The position numbers and the translations under genes were made by a program. Under the pieces are notes generated by a model. The model had not been told where the DNA came from and did no database searches. It saw only the letters and a program-made list of their open reading frames with translations. From Deltaproteobacteria bacterium (GTDB lineage Bacteria > Desulfobacterota > Desulfomonilia > UBA1062), in the NCBI GenBank assembly GCA_029552245.1, contig JAKPDW010000021.1, positions 78,356-142,355 of the forward strand: 64,000 bases of DNA. Reading direction: 5' to 3'. Positions 47,308 to 55,089 of the stretch are shown in pieces. Each line of letters begins with the position of its first letter. Position 1 is the stretch's first letter.

Positions 47308-48462
47308 TCACCTGGCGGCGTTTCGTATCACGTCCGCTATCCTCTCCTGGTCCCGGCGGGAGAGGTACGGGTGCATGGGCAGGGAGAAGATCCTCGACGC
47401 GACGCTCATCGAGACCGGGAAGTCGTCGGGCCTGTACCCCAGGTATGCATAGGCGGCCTGCACGTGCAGGGGTTTTGGGTAGTAGATCGCCGTTGGGATG
47501 CCCGCCTCCCTCAACGCATCGAGCACCTTGGCGCGGTTCGCACACAACGGCGAGTACTGCGCCCAGACGCTCGTGCAGCCGGGCCTGACGACAGGGCAGG
47601 TTATGCCGTCCACATCGCCCAGGAGCTCGCCGTAGCGTGACGCCGCCGCCTGCCTGAGCTCGATCTCCTCGGGGAAGATCTCGAACTTGGCGAGCAGTAT
47701 GGCAGCCTGCAGGGTGTCGCACCTGCCGTTTATGCCGATGCGTACGTTGTCGTACTTGTCGGAACCCTTCCCGTGCACCCGGATCGACTCGAGCGCGTGC
47801 GCCAGCCCGTCATCGTCCGTGAACACCATGCCGCCGTCGCCGTAGCACCCGAGCGGCTTGGCCGGGAAGAAGGACGTCGCCGCGATGTCGGCGAGCGAGC
47901 ATGACCTCTTGCCGGAATACGTGGCGCCGAACGACTGCGCGGCGTCTTCAACGAGGAACAATCCGCGCCTTTGTGCGATCTCCCGTATCCTTCGATAGTC
48001 GGCGCACTGTCCGAAGAGATCGACCGCGATGATCCCCCTCGCCCTGAGACCCTCGAACCCCTTCGGCAGGCTGTGGCGCGAGGGGTCTTGTGCATCGAGC
48101 GCATCTATCGCCTTCTCGAGCCCGTCGGCGTCGATCGTGAAGGTGTCCGGCTCGATATCCACGAACACCGGGGTCGCGCCCAGGAGCGATATCACCTCGG
48201 CTGTGGCCACGAAGGTGAACGGCGTCGTGAACACCGCGTCTTTCGGGCCCACGCCGTAGGCCATGAGCGCCATGAGGAGGGCATCGGTACCCGATGCGCA
48301 CGAGAGGGCGTGCTTCACCCCCACGAAGGCCGCGAGCCTCTCCTCGATCTCTCTGACCTCAGGCCCGAGGATGTACTGGCCGTGTGCAAGCACGGCCTCG
48401 ATCTTCTCGACGATCTTGCCCCTTATCCGTTCCTGCTGCGCCGCAAGGTCGATAAACTGCAT
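47308..48462 (-). CDS. DegT/DnrJ/EryC1-type sugar aminotransferase (WbpE-like)
   Basis: A 384-residue PLP enzyme that should aminate C3 of the 3-keto UDP sugar made by the WbpB domain. Signatures are MQFIDLAAQQERIRGKI, GVKHALSCASGTDALLMALMA, TTPFTFVATAEVISLLGATPVFVDI, VDLFGQCAD, EDAAQSFGATY, the PLP lysine in ATSFFPAKPLGCYGDGGM and GINGRCDTLQAAIL. The ATG at 48462 follows GAGGAAC. It is the first gene of the set and ends 12 bp before the fusion gene. No WbpI epimerase is present, so the product is probably the gluco form, UDP-GlcNAc(3NAc)A. Confidence 0.92.
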   Translation of the reverse strand: MQFIDLAAQQERIRGKIVEKIEAVLAHGQYILGPEVREIEERLAAFVGVKHALSCASGTDALLMALMAYGVGPKDAVFTTPFTFVATAEVISLLGATPVFVDIEPDTFTIDADGLEKAIDALDAQDPSRHSLPKGFEGLRARGIIAVDLFGQCADYRRIREIAQRRGLFLVEDAAQSFGATYSGKRSCSLADIAATSFFPAKPLGCYGDGGMVFTDDDGLAHALESIRVHGKGSDKYDNVRIGINGRCDTLQAAILLAKFEIFPEEIELRQAAASRYGELLGDVDGITCPVVRPGCTSVWAQYSPLCANRAKVLDALREAGIPTAIYYPKPLHVQAAYAYLGYRPDDFPVSMSVASRIFSLPMHPYLSRRDQERIADVIRNAAR

Positions 48463-48889
48463 GTATCCGTTCCTCGTCATGGGAAGTGCAACGCCCCGTA
48501 CAGGACGGTGAACCCAAGCCTATGTGCGGGTGTGCGGTCGTGCCCGCCCCCGGCAGTCCTCCACCCAAACACCCCGAGGGCAGGTCATTCTTATCACAGT
48601 GATCCGCGAAGGCCAAGCTGAGTTCCATGCCTTCCTTGGGTATCACGGGCTGGGCTCGCGCCCTGAGGCGCCTGTACCGGCTGAGCGACGAGGAGGACGC
48701 CCAATGCCGCCAGGCATGGCGCCACCGGAGGGGCGCATCGAAGGCGGCACACCAGCGGCTTCCCGCCTGTTCGGCTATGCATCTCGAGACGGCTCCGGTG
48801 GGGGCGGTTCGGTCTCGACGAGAGGAGTCCCGCCCGGCCGTCTCGGCATGGGCGCGGACGGCCGGGCATCGAGGCAAGCCATGTACGGC
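48463..48889. other. Intergenic region, no gene recognised
   Basis: About 430 bp of GC-rich spacer between two minus-strand genes. It should carry the promoter of the sugar-nucleotide genes, but none is clear. No convincing coding frame, repeat or RNA gene. Confidence 0.5.
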
Positions 48890-50053
48890 TCAGATGAGTA
48901 TCTCGAGGTCCTCGAGGGGGTAGGCCACGCACGGGTGGATGTAGCCGAACTGCCTGTCCGACTTCCTGAGCCTTGCGCCCTCGGGGTGGAACACGGTTCC
49001 CGAGAGGAGCTTGGTGCGGCAGAGGCTGCACTCCCCGGACCTGCACTGGGCCGGGATCTGGATGTGGGCCTTCTCGAGCGACACCATGAGCGGCTCGCCC
49101 GCCTTGGCGCTCAACACCCTTCCCCCCGATATCTTCACGGTGAAGACGTCGTCTGCCGACACGTGCTTGGGCCAGCCCGCCTGGGCCGTGACGTTCTTGG
49201 GCGGCCCGTAGGCCTCCGTCCTGACCCTCTTTCGAGGCAGGCCGAGGCTCGCCAGCTCGGCGAGGCACCTCTCGTACATGGCGGCCGGGCCGCACACGTA
49301 GAAGGTCTTGCCCGTCACGTCACCTGCGAGACGCTTGACGAGGTCGGCCGTGATGAAGCCGGCAAGGCCGGTGTATCCTTCGGGCGGCTCCGATATCACG
49401 TGGTGCACCGCGATGTTCTTGCGCCGCGCGGCTATCCTCTCGAGCTCGTCCTTGAAGACGATGTCCCCGGGGTCCCTGCTCCCGTACACGAGGAGGATCT
49501 TCCGGTCGAGCCCGCGGTCAGCCGTCTCGCGGATCATGCTCATGAAAGGCGTGATGCCGCTGCCCCCTGCGAGAAACACGAGGTCGTCCCCGTGGAACAG
49601 CGGGTTGTGGGTGAAGGTGCCTGCGGGAGAGGTGCTCTCGAACACATCCCCAGGCCTCGTGTCCTCGAGCAGGAGCCTCGACACGAACCCGTCTTCCACC
49701 GCACGGACCGTGATGTCGTAGTACGCCGTCTGGGTGGGGGAGGAGGATATGCTGTAGGGCCTGCTCGTCCGCACACCGTCTCTCTCCACGAAGAGATTGA
49801 CGTACTGCCCCGCCATGAAAGGCGGCAGCAGGTCCCCCTTGGCGGACACGAGGCGCAGGGTCTTCGTGCTCGGGGTCTCTTCGATGATCTCGGACACCTT
49901 GAGGCTCAACCTGGGCGGGTGGAGCACGGCCATGATGCGTGCCGCCTCCTCGGCGCGTTCGACGTGATCCGGGCCGTACTTTCTCAGGATCTCTATCTCC
50001 CGTTCGAGCTCGTCGTATCCCTCTATGTCGTGCAGAACGTCCTTCAGTGCCAT
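48890..50053 (-). CDS. FNR-type reductase with C-terminal [2Fe-2S] ferredoxin domain
   Basis: A 387-residue electron-transfer protein. After a 45-residue helical head come an FAD-binding beta barrel (RPYSISSSPTQ), an NAD(P) domain (FLAGGSGITPFMSMIRE, VYGSRDPGDIVFKDEL, FYVCGPAAMYE) and a plant-type ferredoxin domain with CRSGECSLC...HPC. This is the PaaE/phenol-hydroxylase-reductase architecture. It passes electrons between NAD(P)H and a partner. In an anaerobe the partner is more likely a reductase or dehydrogenase than an oxygenase. It lies 10 bp after the FAD oxidoreductase gene, its probable partner. Confidence 0.88.
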   Translation of the reverse strand: MALKDVLHDIEGYDELEREIEILRKYGPDHVERAEEAARIMAVLHPPRLSLKVSEIIEETPSTKTLRLVSAKGDLLPPFMAGQYVNLFVERDGVRTSRPYSISSSPTQTAYYDITVRAVEDGFVSRLLLEDTRPGDVFESTSPAGTFTHNPLFHGDDLVFLAGGSGITPFMSMIRETADRGLDRKILLVYGSRDPGDIVFKDELERIAARRKNIAVHHVISEPPEGYTGLAGFITADLVKRLAGDVTGKTFYVCGPAAMYERCLAELASLGLPRKRVRTEAYGPPKNVTAQAGWPKHVSADDVFTVKISGGRVLSAKAGEPLMVSLEKAHIQIPAQCRSGECSLCRTKLLSGTVFHPEGARLRKSDRQFGYIHPCVAYPLEDLEILI

Positions 50054-50063
50054 GGCATCCTCC

Positions 50064-51557
50064 TCATCTTCCCTTGATCGCCTTGAGCACGGCGTGAGCG
50101 GTCGACCTCCCCGAGGTGAGCGTGGGCTGGAAACCGCCGCCTGTGACCCACGAGCCCGCGTGGTACAAGCCCTCGATCGAGGACTGGTTCGTGAGGAAGA
50201 ACGCGGAATCCTTCGCGTACTGGTCGAACCCGTAGATGGCGCCGCCTGGGTGGCCGAGGTATCTCATGTGCGTCAGCGGGCTCGCCGCCTCGCATTCCTC
50301 GATGTGAGCCCTGAGGTTCGGGAAAACCCTCTCGGCGAGCGAGATCATGGCGTCGGCGTAGCGGTACTTGGTCTCGGCGTAGGCGTGCGGCTCGACCCTG
50401 TACCACGGGTCCGCGTACTGGAGGCACACGAGCGCACCCTGGCAGGTGCCCGGCGGCGAGAAGTCCGGGTCGGACACGTCGTAGCACGAGAACATGGCCC
50501 AGTCCTGAGGCTCGAGGGTCCTCATCTTCTCGGAGGCCGAGTCCATGTCGATGGTGGCCACGATGAAGTTCGAGGTCTCGAAGACGCCGAGCTCCTCCGG
50601 GGTGCAGTCGAACCCCATGTAGACCGTGAAGGCCGACGGGCCGACGGTCCTCCCCTTGATCTTGAGGAGATCGTCCTGGGGAAGCCGGTGGCTCCCCACG
50701 AGGTCGAGGTAGGTGTGGACGGTGCTGGCGTTCGATATGACGTAGGATGTCTCGAGACGGTCGCCGTGCTCGGTGACGACCGCCCTGACCCTGCCGCCTT
50801 CCACCTCGATGGAGCGCGCGGCGCAATTGAACCTCGCCTCGCCGCCCGCTTTCAGGTAAGCGTCCAAGAGCGCGTTCGAGAGCGCCTGGGACCCGCCTTT
50901 CAGGTGGAACGGCTTGAACTCTATGTACGCCCACAGGATCACCGCGAGGTCGGAAAACGGCATCAGCCTCGGGGGCACCCCCGTGTACCCCCAGTACACG
51001 CTGAGGATCGCCTTGAGGTAGGGGTCGGTGAAGAACTCGTCGAGAACGTCCTCGACGTTCCTGAAGGTGTACCTGAAGAAGGTGGGGTACTTCTCCTTCG
51101 AGATGAGCGGGTCGCGGAAGAACACCCCCTGGACCATCTCCAGGCTGTAGGTGTAGACGAGATCGAGGAAAGAGGCGACCGCGTCTTTCTCTTTGGGGAA
51201 GAGCCCTCCCAGCACCTCGACGATGCCCTGGCGGTCGGTGGGCAGCGTCACGTCGATCCCCCCGGGGAACACCACCCGGTAGAGGTTCTCCATCTCCACG
51301 AACTCGAGCTTGTCCAGCACCCCGAACTCGGAGAGGATGCCCCTGAGCGGCCCGGGCATGCGCTCGGTCCCCATGCCGCTCAACTGGTGGAGGGCGACCT
51401 CGAACTCGAATCTGCCCCGCACGAAGCTCGTGGCGCAGCCTCCCGGAACGTTGTGGCGCTCGAGCAACGCCACCTTCCTCCCCGCCCTTGCAAGCGTGAG
51501 CGCCGCCGTGAGCCCCCCGTTACCCGCACCGATGACCACCACGTCGTAGACGGCCAT
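50064..51557 (-). CDS. Phytoene-desaturase-like FAD oxidoreductase
   Basis: A 497-residue flavoprotein of the amine oxidase/CrtI superfamily: VVVIGAGNGGLTAALTLARAGRKVALLERHNVPGGCATSF binds FAD at the N-terminus. HLKGGSQALSNALLDAYLKAGGEARFN and YHAGSWVTGGGFQPTLTSGRSTAHAV are the other typical blocks. Relatives desaturate isoprenoids or saturate retinoid- or quinone-like rings. The substrate here is unknown. The ATG at 51557 lies 23 bp from an operator-like palindrome (51580-51600). It is paired with the FNR/ferredoxin gene, 10 bp away, which could supply or drain electrons. Confidence 0.85.
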   Translation of the reverse strand: MAVYDVVVIGAGNGGLTAALTLARAGRKVALLERHNVPGGCATSFVRGRFEFEVALHQLSGMGTERMPGPLRGILSEFGVLDKLEFVEMENLYRVVFPGGIDVTLPTDRQGIVEVLGGLFPKEKDAVASFLDLVYTYSLEMVQGVFFRDPLISKEKYPTFFRYTFRNVEDVLDEFFTDPYLKAILSVYWGYTGVPPRLMPFSDLAVILWAYIEFKPFHLKGGSQALSNALLDAYLKAGGEARFNCAARSIEVEGGRVRAVVTEHGDRLETSYVISNASTVHTYLDLVGSHRLPQDDLLKIKGRTVGPSAFTVYMGFDCTPEELGVFETSNFIVATIDMDSASEKMRTLEPQDWAMFSCYDVSDPDFSPPGTCQGALVCLQYADPWYRVEPHAYAETKYRYADAMISLAERVFPNLRAHIEECEAASPLTHMRYLGHPGGAIYGFDQYAKDSAFFLTNQSSIEGLYHAGSWVTGGGFQPTLTSGRSTAHAVLKAIKGR

Positions 51558-51954
51558 AGACACCCCCGCGATCTGATATGTTTGAAGTTTAACTTTAACC
51601 TTTATAACCCCGAGCGCCCTGCCTGTCAATAGGACAAAGCAGGGCCTGGGCGATCGACGTGCGCGTACGCGACCCTTTCCCTGCAGAGGGAGTGCCGATC
51701 GACGAGGAACCCGAGCACCACAAGGACATGCCAGTTCCCCACCCGCCGGGGGTCACCCGTACGGCTTCGAGTCTCACCTGGGTGGGTCGCCGGCTCCCCA
51801 CCCGCCGTGGGGCGCCGCCCGTCGGCCAGGCGCCTTACGCATACACGACGCCCTTGACGGTGATGCACCGATCGTACCCCTTCCCTGGCTGCGGGAAAGA
51901 AAGAACCCGCCCACGGCCCTCGGGGGCGACGCCGCTCTTGCGAACACCGCCGAG
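51558..51954. other. Intergenic region between divergent genes with operator and palindromic units
   Basis: About 400 bp. The left 45 bp are AT-rich and hold the operator described separately. To the right are palindromic units: TTTCCCTGCAGAGGGAG (51676), TTCCCCACCCGCCGGGGG (51735), CTCCCCACCCGCCGTGGGG (51794) and TTCCCTGGCTGCGGGAA (51881). The first three are 58-59 bp apart. Confidence 0.6.
51580..51600 (-). promoter_or_regulatory. Operator-like inverted repeat upstream of the FAD oxidoreductase
   Basis: A 21-bp imperfect palindrome centred on one T (51590). Eight of ten arm positions match and the core AAGTTTAACTT is perfect. It lies in the only AT-rich stretch of the spacer, 23 bp before the ATG, overlapping a poor -10 (CATATC). 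Size and position fit a TetR/MarR-type repressor site. No regulator gene is in the window. Confidence 0.5.
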
Positions 51955-52602
51955 ATGACCTATGCCATCATCATGGAGATAGCCGCCACCGGACCGATAG
52001 GTCTCATCGCCGACAGCCACGGCAGGCTCGACCTCGTGAGGTGGGCTCTCGGCGAGCTCACCGAGAGGGGCGCCAGCATCGTTGTGCACCTGGGAGACCT
52101 CTGCGACTCTCTCGCGCCGCTGGCCCTCGAGGACGCGGTGGATCTCGTCGAGCAGGCGGGGATCGTGACGGTCCTCGGCAACAACGAGTACGCGGTGCTC
52201 GAGGCCCACCGGAACCGCCATCCGAACCCGCTCACCCTGAGGGTCATGGCATTCCTCGAGTCCCTGCCCTACATCGTGACCATGGGTGAGGTGACGTTCG
52301 CCCACTCTGCGCCCTTTCCCTGGCCCGCGGCCCTGCGTTGGCCCGTCGCTGAGGGCGCTCCCCCGTTCAGGAGCCGTTTTGCGCATAGGTGCCGCATCCT
52401 CTTCAGGGGACACTCGCACACGCCGTCCATCCTCAGGATGGAAAACGGCTCATGGACGGGAGTCCACACGGGCGCAGACGGCGTCTACGAGCTGGAGAAG
52501 GCCTCGACCTACGTGATCACCGTTGGCGCCCTGGAGAAAGGCGCCTACGCCCTGTACGACCCCGCATCCGAGACCGTGCGTTTCCTGAGGCTGAAATCCT
52601 GA
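51955..52602 (+). CDS. YfcE-like metallophosphoesterase
   Basis: A 215-residue calcineurin-like phosphoesterase. The metal site is seen in IGLIADSHGRLDLV (Asp, His), VVHLGDLCDS (Asp), VLGNNEY (Asn), TFAHSAPF (His) and FRGHSHTPS (GHSH). Relatives of this small group hydrolyse phosphodiesters with loose specificity. The substrate is unknown. Two in-frame ATGs (51955 and 51973) are possible starts and neither has a strong ribosome-binding site. It is oriented against the surrounding catabolic genes and may be unrelated to them. Confidence 0.85.
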   Translation: MTYAIIMEIAATGPIGLIADSHGRLDLVRWALGELTERGASIVVHLGDLCDSLAPLALEDAVDLVEQAGIVTVLGNNEYAVLEAHRNRHPNPLTLRVMAFLESLPYIVTMGEVTFAHSAPFPWPAALRWPVAEGAPPFRSRFAHRCRILFRGHSHTPSILRMENGSWTGVHTGADGVYELEKASTYVITVGALEKGAYALYDPASETVRFLRLKS

Positions 52603-52798
52603 ACGATGGGCCACGGCCATGCCCGCTTACCCTTCGCTGCCCATGGAACCTGCGGGTCGAGGGGACCGAGCCGGCCCCAGTCCAGATCCACGGGCATGCC
52701 CGGTTGCCGCAAGCGGGCTCTGCGCTCGACGAGACAGGCGCCGGGGCCCCTGTCCCGCGGCCTCGGCGCCTGCACCTCTCCTTGGGCTTGCGCTGGCG

Positions 52799-53707
52799 CT
52801 ACGAAAGCAGCGGCCCCAGGACGCTGAACATCTCCGGGAGCTGGTCGAAGTACTTGGGGTTCTCCATGCTCTTGATCTTGTCCCAGGCCTCCATGACCTC
52901 CTCGGCCTCCGGGACCCTGTGCCCGTCCGACAGGAACACGCCGGGCCCGGTGAGGACGGCGGAGCGGCTGTAGTAGCCGAGCGTGCAGTTGATGATCATG
53001 CCCGAGTCCTGGCACTGCTCGGATGCGAGGAAGAGGACGAGCGGCGTGATGAAGTCGGGCTTCATCTTCTCGAAGAGCTGGGGCGGCAGCACGTCCTCGG
53101 TGAGCCTGGAGGCGGCTATCGGCGCTATCACGTTGGTCTTTATGTTGTACTTGGCCCCCTCGAGCTTGAGCACGTTGGTGAGCCCGATGAGGCCCATCTT
53201 GGCGGCGGCGTAGTTGCTCTGCCCGAAGTTTCCGAAGAGACCCGCGCCCGAGGTGGTCATGATGATCCTCCCGTAGCCGTTCTCCCGCATGTTGACGAAC
53301 GCCGGCTTCGTGACGCAGTATGCACCCCTGAGGTGCACGTTCACCACGGCGTCCCAGTTCTCCTCCTCCATCTTGTTGAAGGTCTTGTCCCTGAGGATCC
53401 CCGCGTTGTTCACGAGGATGTCCACCTTGCCGTACGCGTCGAGCGCGGTCTTCACGATGTTCTCGCCCCCGGACACGGTCGCGACGTTGTCGTAGTTGGG
53501 AACCGCCTCCCCGCCCAAGGCCCTGATCTCGTCCACCACCTTGTTGGCCGCCGCGTCGCTGTGGCCGACGCCGTCCCGGGTACCGCCCATGTCGTTGACC
53601 ACCACCTTGGCCCCGCGCTTTGCGAGCTCTATGGCATGCTGCCTCCCCAGGCCCGCTCCGGCTCCCGTGACGATTGCCACCCTTCCCTTCAGATCGATCT
53701 TCGCCAT
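52799..53707 (-). CDS. Short-chain dehydrogenase, (3R)-hydroxyacyl-CoA dehydrogenase type
   Basis: A 302-residue SDR closest in pattern to the dehydrogenase part of peroxisomal multifunctional enzyme type 2. It has the NAD motif GAGAGLGRQHAIELAKRGAKVVVNDMGG, the characteristic DGVGHSDAAANKVVDEIRALGGEAVPNYDNV, NNAGILRDKTF, and catalytic Ser/Tyr/Lys in TSGAGLFGNFGQSNYAAAKMG. This type oxidises (3R)-3-hydroxyacyl-CoA, matching the MaoC-type hydratases next door, which make the R isomer. The ATG at 53707 follows GAGGAGGG. It is 460 bp downstream of the MaoC gene on the same strand. Confidence 0.9.
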   Translation of the reverse strand: MAKIDLKGRVAIVTGAGAGLGRQHAIELAKRGAKVVVNDMGGTRDGVGHSDAAANKVVDEIRALGGEAVPNYDNVATVSGGENIVKTALDAYGKVDILVNNAGILRDKTFNKMEEENWDAVVNVHLRGAYCVTKPAFVNMRENGYGRIIMTTSGAGLFGNFGQSNYAAAKMGLIGLTNVLKLEGAKYNIKTNVIAPIAASRLTEDVLPPQLFEKMKPDFITPLVLFLASEQCQDSGMIINCTLGYYSRSAVLTGPGVFLSDGHRVPEAEEVMEAWDKIKSMENPKYFDQLPEMFSVLGPLLS

Positions 53708-54167
53708 GAGTCTACCCTCCTCGATGGTACGGCCCCGTGCGACACAGGACTCGCCGCGTCGCGACAGGCCGGTTGGTACAACGCGTCTCTTTTCCCCGTC
53801 CGTGCTCTCCTGCAGCCGGTGCCGGCCGGTCATGACAGGATCGGGCCGGCGCTCCGGGCCGCCCCGACGCGGCCGCACGGCCGGAATCCCCGCCGTTCAC
53901 GGTCCCTGAGGTCAGCGGGCCCATCTTCTCGTGATGCGCCCCTTTCCCGCCGGGGCGGGCCTTCCGTCACGTAAGGCCCCTGCCTGTCCGGCAAAAAGAC
54001 GAGGTCGTCGCCCAGACCTCGCGGGTTCACCCCCTCCTTGGCCGTCGCACCCCCCGCTGCCCCAGGAGGCGCATCAGGTTTTTAAGACCGCCCTTTCATC
54101 CAGGCGAGTGGGGATCTTGGGGACGAGGCCCCTCTCGATCGCCTGTCACACCCCAAGGGCTTAGGCC
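53708..54167. other. Intergenic region, no gene recognised
   Basis: A 460-bp GC-rich spacer inside the minus-strand acyl-CoA cluster, between the MaoC and SDR genes. No coding frame is convincing and no terminator is clear, so read-through between the two parts of the cluster is possible. Confidence 0.5.
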
Positions 54168-54605
54168 TTATCCATTCCTCGAGGGAAGGGCCGCCGTGAA
54201 GCTCCCGGTCACCTTCACGTCTCCCGTGGCGTCCGCGGCCGTCACCTCGCAGGTCACGAGGTTCTCGCCCGCCTCGACGCGCTTGTCCGTCACCTTTCCG
54301 GTCACGGTGACGGTGTCCCCCTGCTGCGTGACGCCTGCGAACCTCACCTGGAACCTCTTCAGGTACTTCCTGGGGATCCACGAGGTGATGGCCTGCCCCA
54401 CGAAGCCCATGACGAGCATGCCGTGCGCAATGGCGCCCTTGGGCATGCCCACGGACTTCGCGAAGTCGTCGTCGGTGTGCAGCGGGTTGAAGTCGCCGGA
54501 GGCACCCGCGTAGATGACGAACTGGAGCTTGTGAAGGGGTCCCTTGACGAGGGTGGGCATCTGCGTGCCGACCTGTATGTCCTCGAAGAAGATCTCGTGC
54601 GCCAT
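54168..54605 (-). CDS. MaoC-like (R)-specific enoyl-CoA hydratase subunit
   Basis: A 145-residue hot-dog protein with the hydratase 2 motif: GASGDFNPLHTDDDFAKSVGMPKGAIAHGML provides the catalytic Asp and His. It hydrates 2-enoyl-CoA to (R)-3-hydroxyacyl-CoA. The ATG at 54605 follows AGGAGAGAG. The partner gene 20 bp upstream encodes a second hot-dog protein lacking this full motif. Together they probably form a heteromeric hydratase, as known for split MaoC pairs in steroid side-chain degradation. Confidence 0.88.
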   Translation of the reverse strand: MAHEIFFEDIQVGTQMPTLVKGPLHKLQFVIYAGASGDFNPLHTDDDFAKSVGMPKGAIAHGMLVMGFVGQAITSWIPRKYLKRFQVRFAGVTQQGDTVTVTGKVTDKRVEAGENLVTCEVTAADATGDVKVTGSFTAALPSRNG

Positions 54606-54625
54606 GGTCTCTCTCCTCCCTGCTC

Positions 54626-55075
54626 CTACTTGCGCTCCACGAGGAGCGTGCGCGCGCGCGCCACCTTCTCCCCCCTCTGGTTCGTGTAGACGAGCTCGAT
54701 GGTGACCATGTCCATCTTGCGTCCCGACTTGCTCGTCTTCTCCTCGATGGACGCCACGCGGGGCACCGCCGTGATCACGTCGCCGGGGTATATTTCGCCG
54801 TAGTACTCGTACTCCTCCTCTCCGTGCAGGACCATCATGAAGTTGATCCCCAGGTCGTTGATGACCCCGGGCATCGACGTCGACCACATCATGGGCACGG
54901 TCAGGAAGGTGGGCGGCACCGGCGTTTCCTTGTACCCCTCGCGCACGGCCGCGTCCCTGTCGTGGTAGATGGGATTCATGTCGCCGATCGCCTTGGCGAG
55001 CTCCCTGATCTTGCCTCGCTCCACCTCCCAGGTCACGGGAGCGTACTCTCTGCCTACCTTCGAATGGTCCGCCAT
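54626..55075 (-). CDS. MaoC-type N-terminal hot-dog protein (FAS1-like dehydratase domain)
   Basis: A 149-residue hot-dog protein of the MaoC dehydratase N-terminal group. AKAIGDMNPIYHDRDAAVREGYKETPVPPTFLTV is the substrate-loop region, and VPRVASIEEKTSKSGRKMDMVTIELVYTNQRGEKVARAR is the long central helix and sheet. The complete Asp/His catalytic pair of its neighbour is not evident, so it is probably the acyl-binding partner rather than an enzyme by itself. The ATG at 55075 follows GGGGGGAGGG. It is 14 bp after the thiolase gene and 20 bp before the MaoC gene. Confidence 0.88.
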   Translation of the reverse strand: MADHSKVGREYAPVTWEVERGKIRELAKAIGDMNPIYHDRDAAVREGYKETPVPPTFLTVPMMWSTSMPGVINDLGINFMMVLHGEEEYEYYGEIYPGDVITAVPRVASIEEKTSKSGRKMDMVTIELVYTNQRGEKVARARTLLVERK

Positions 55076-55089
55076 GTCCCTCCCCCCTT

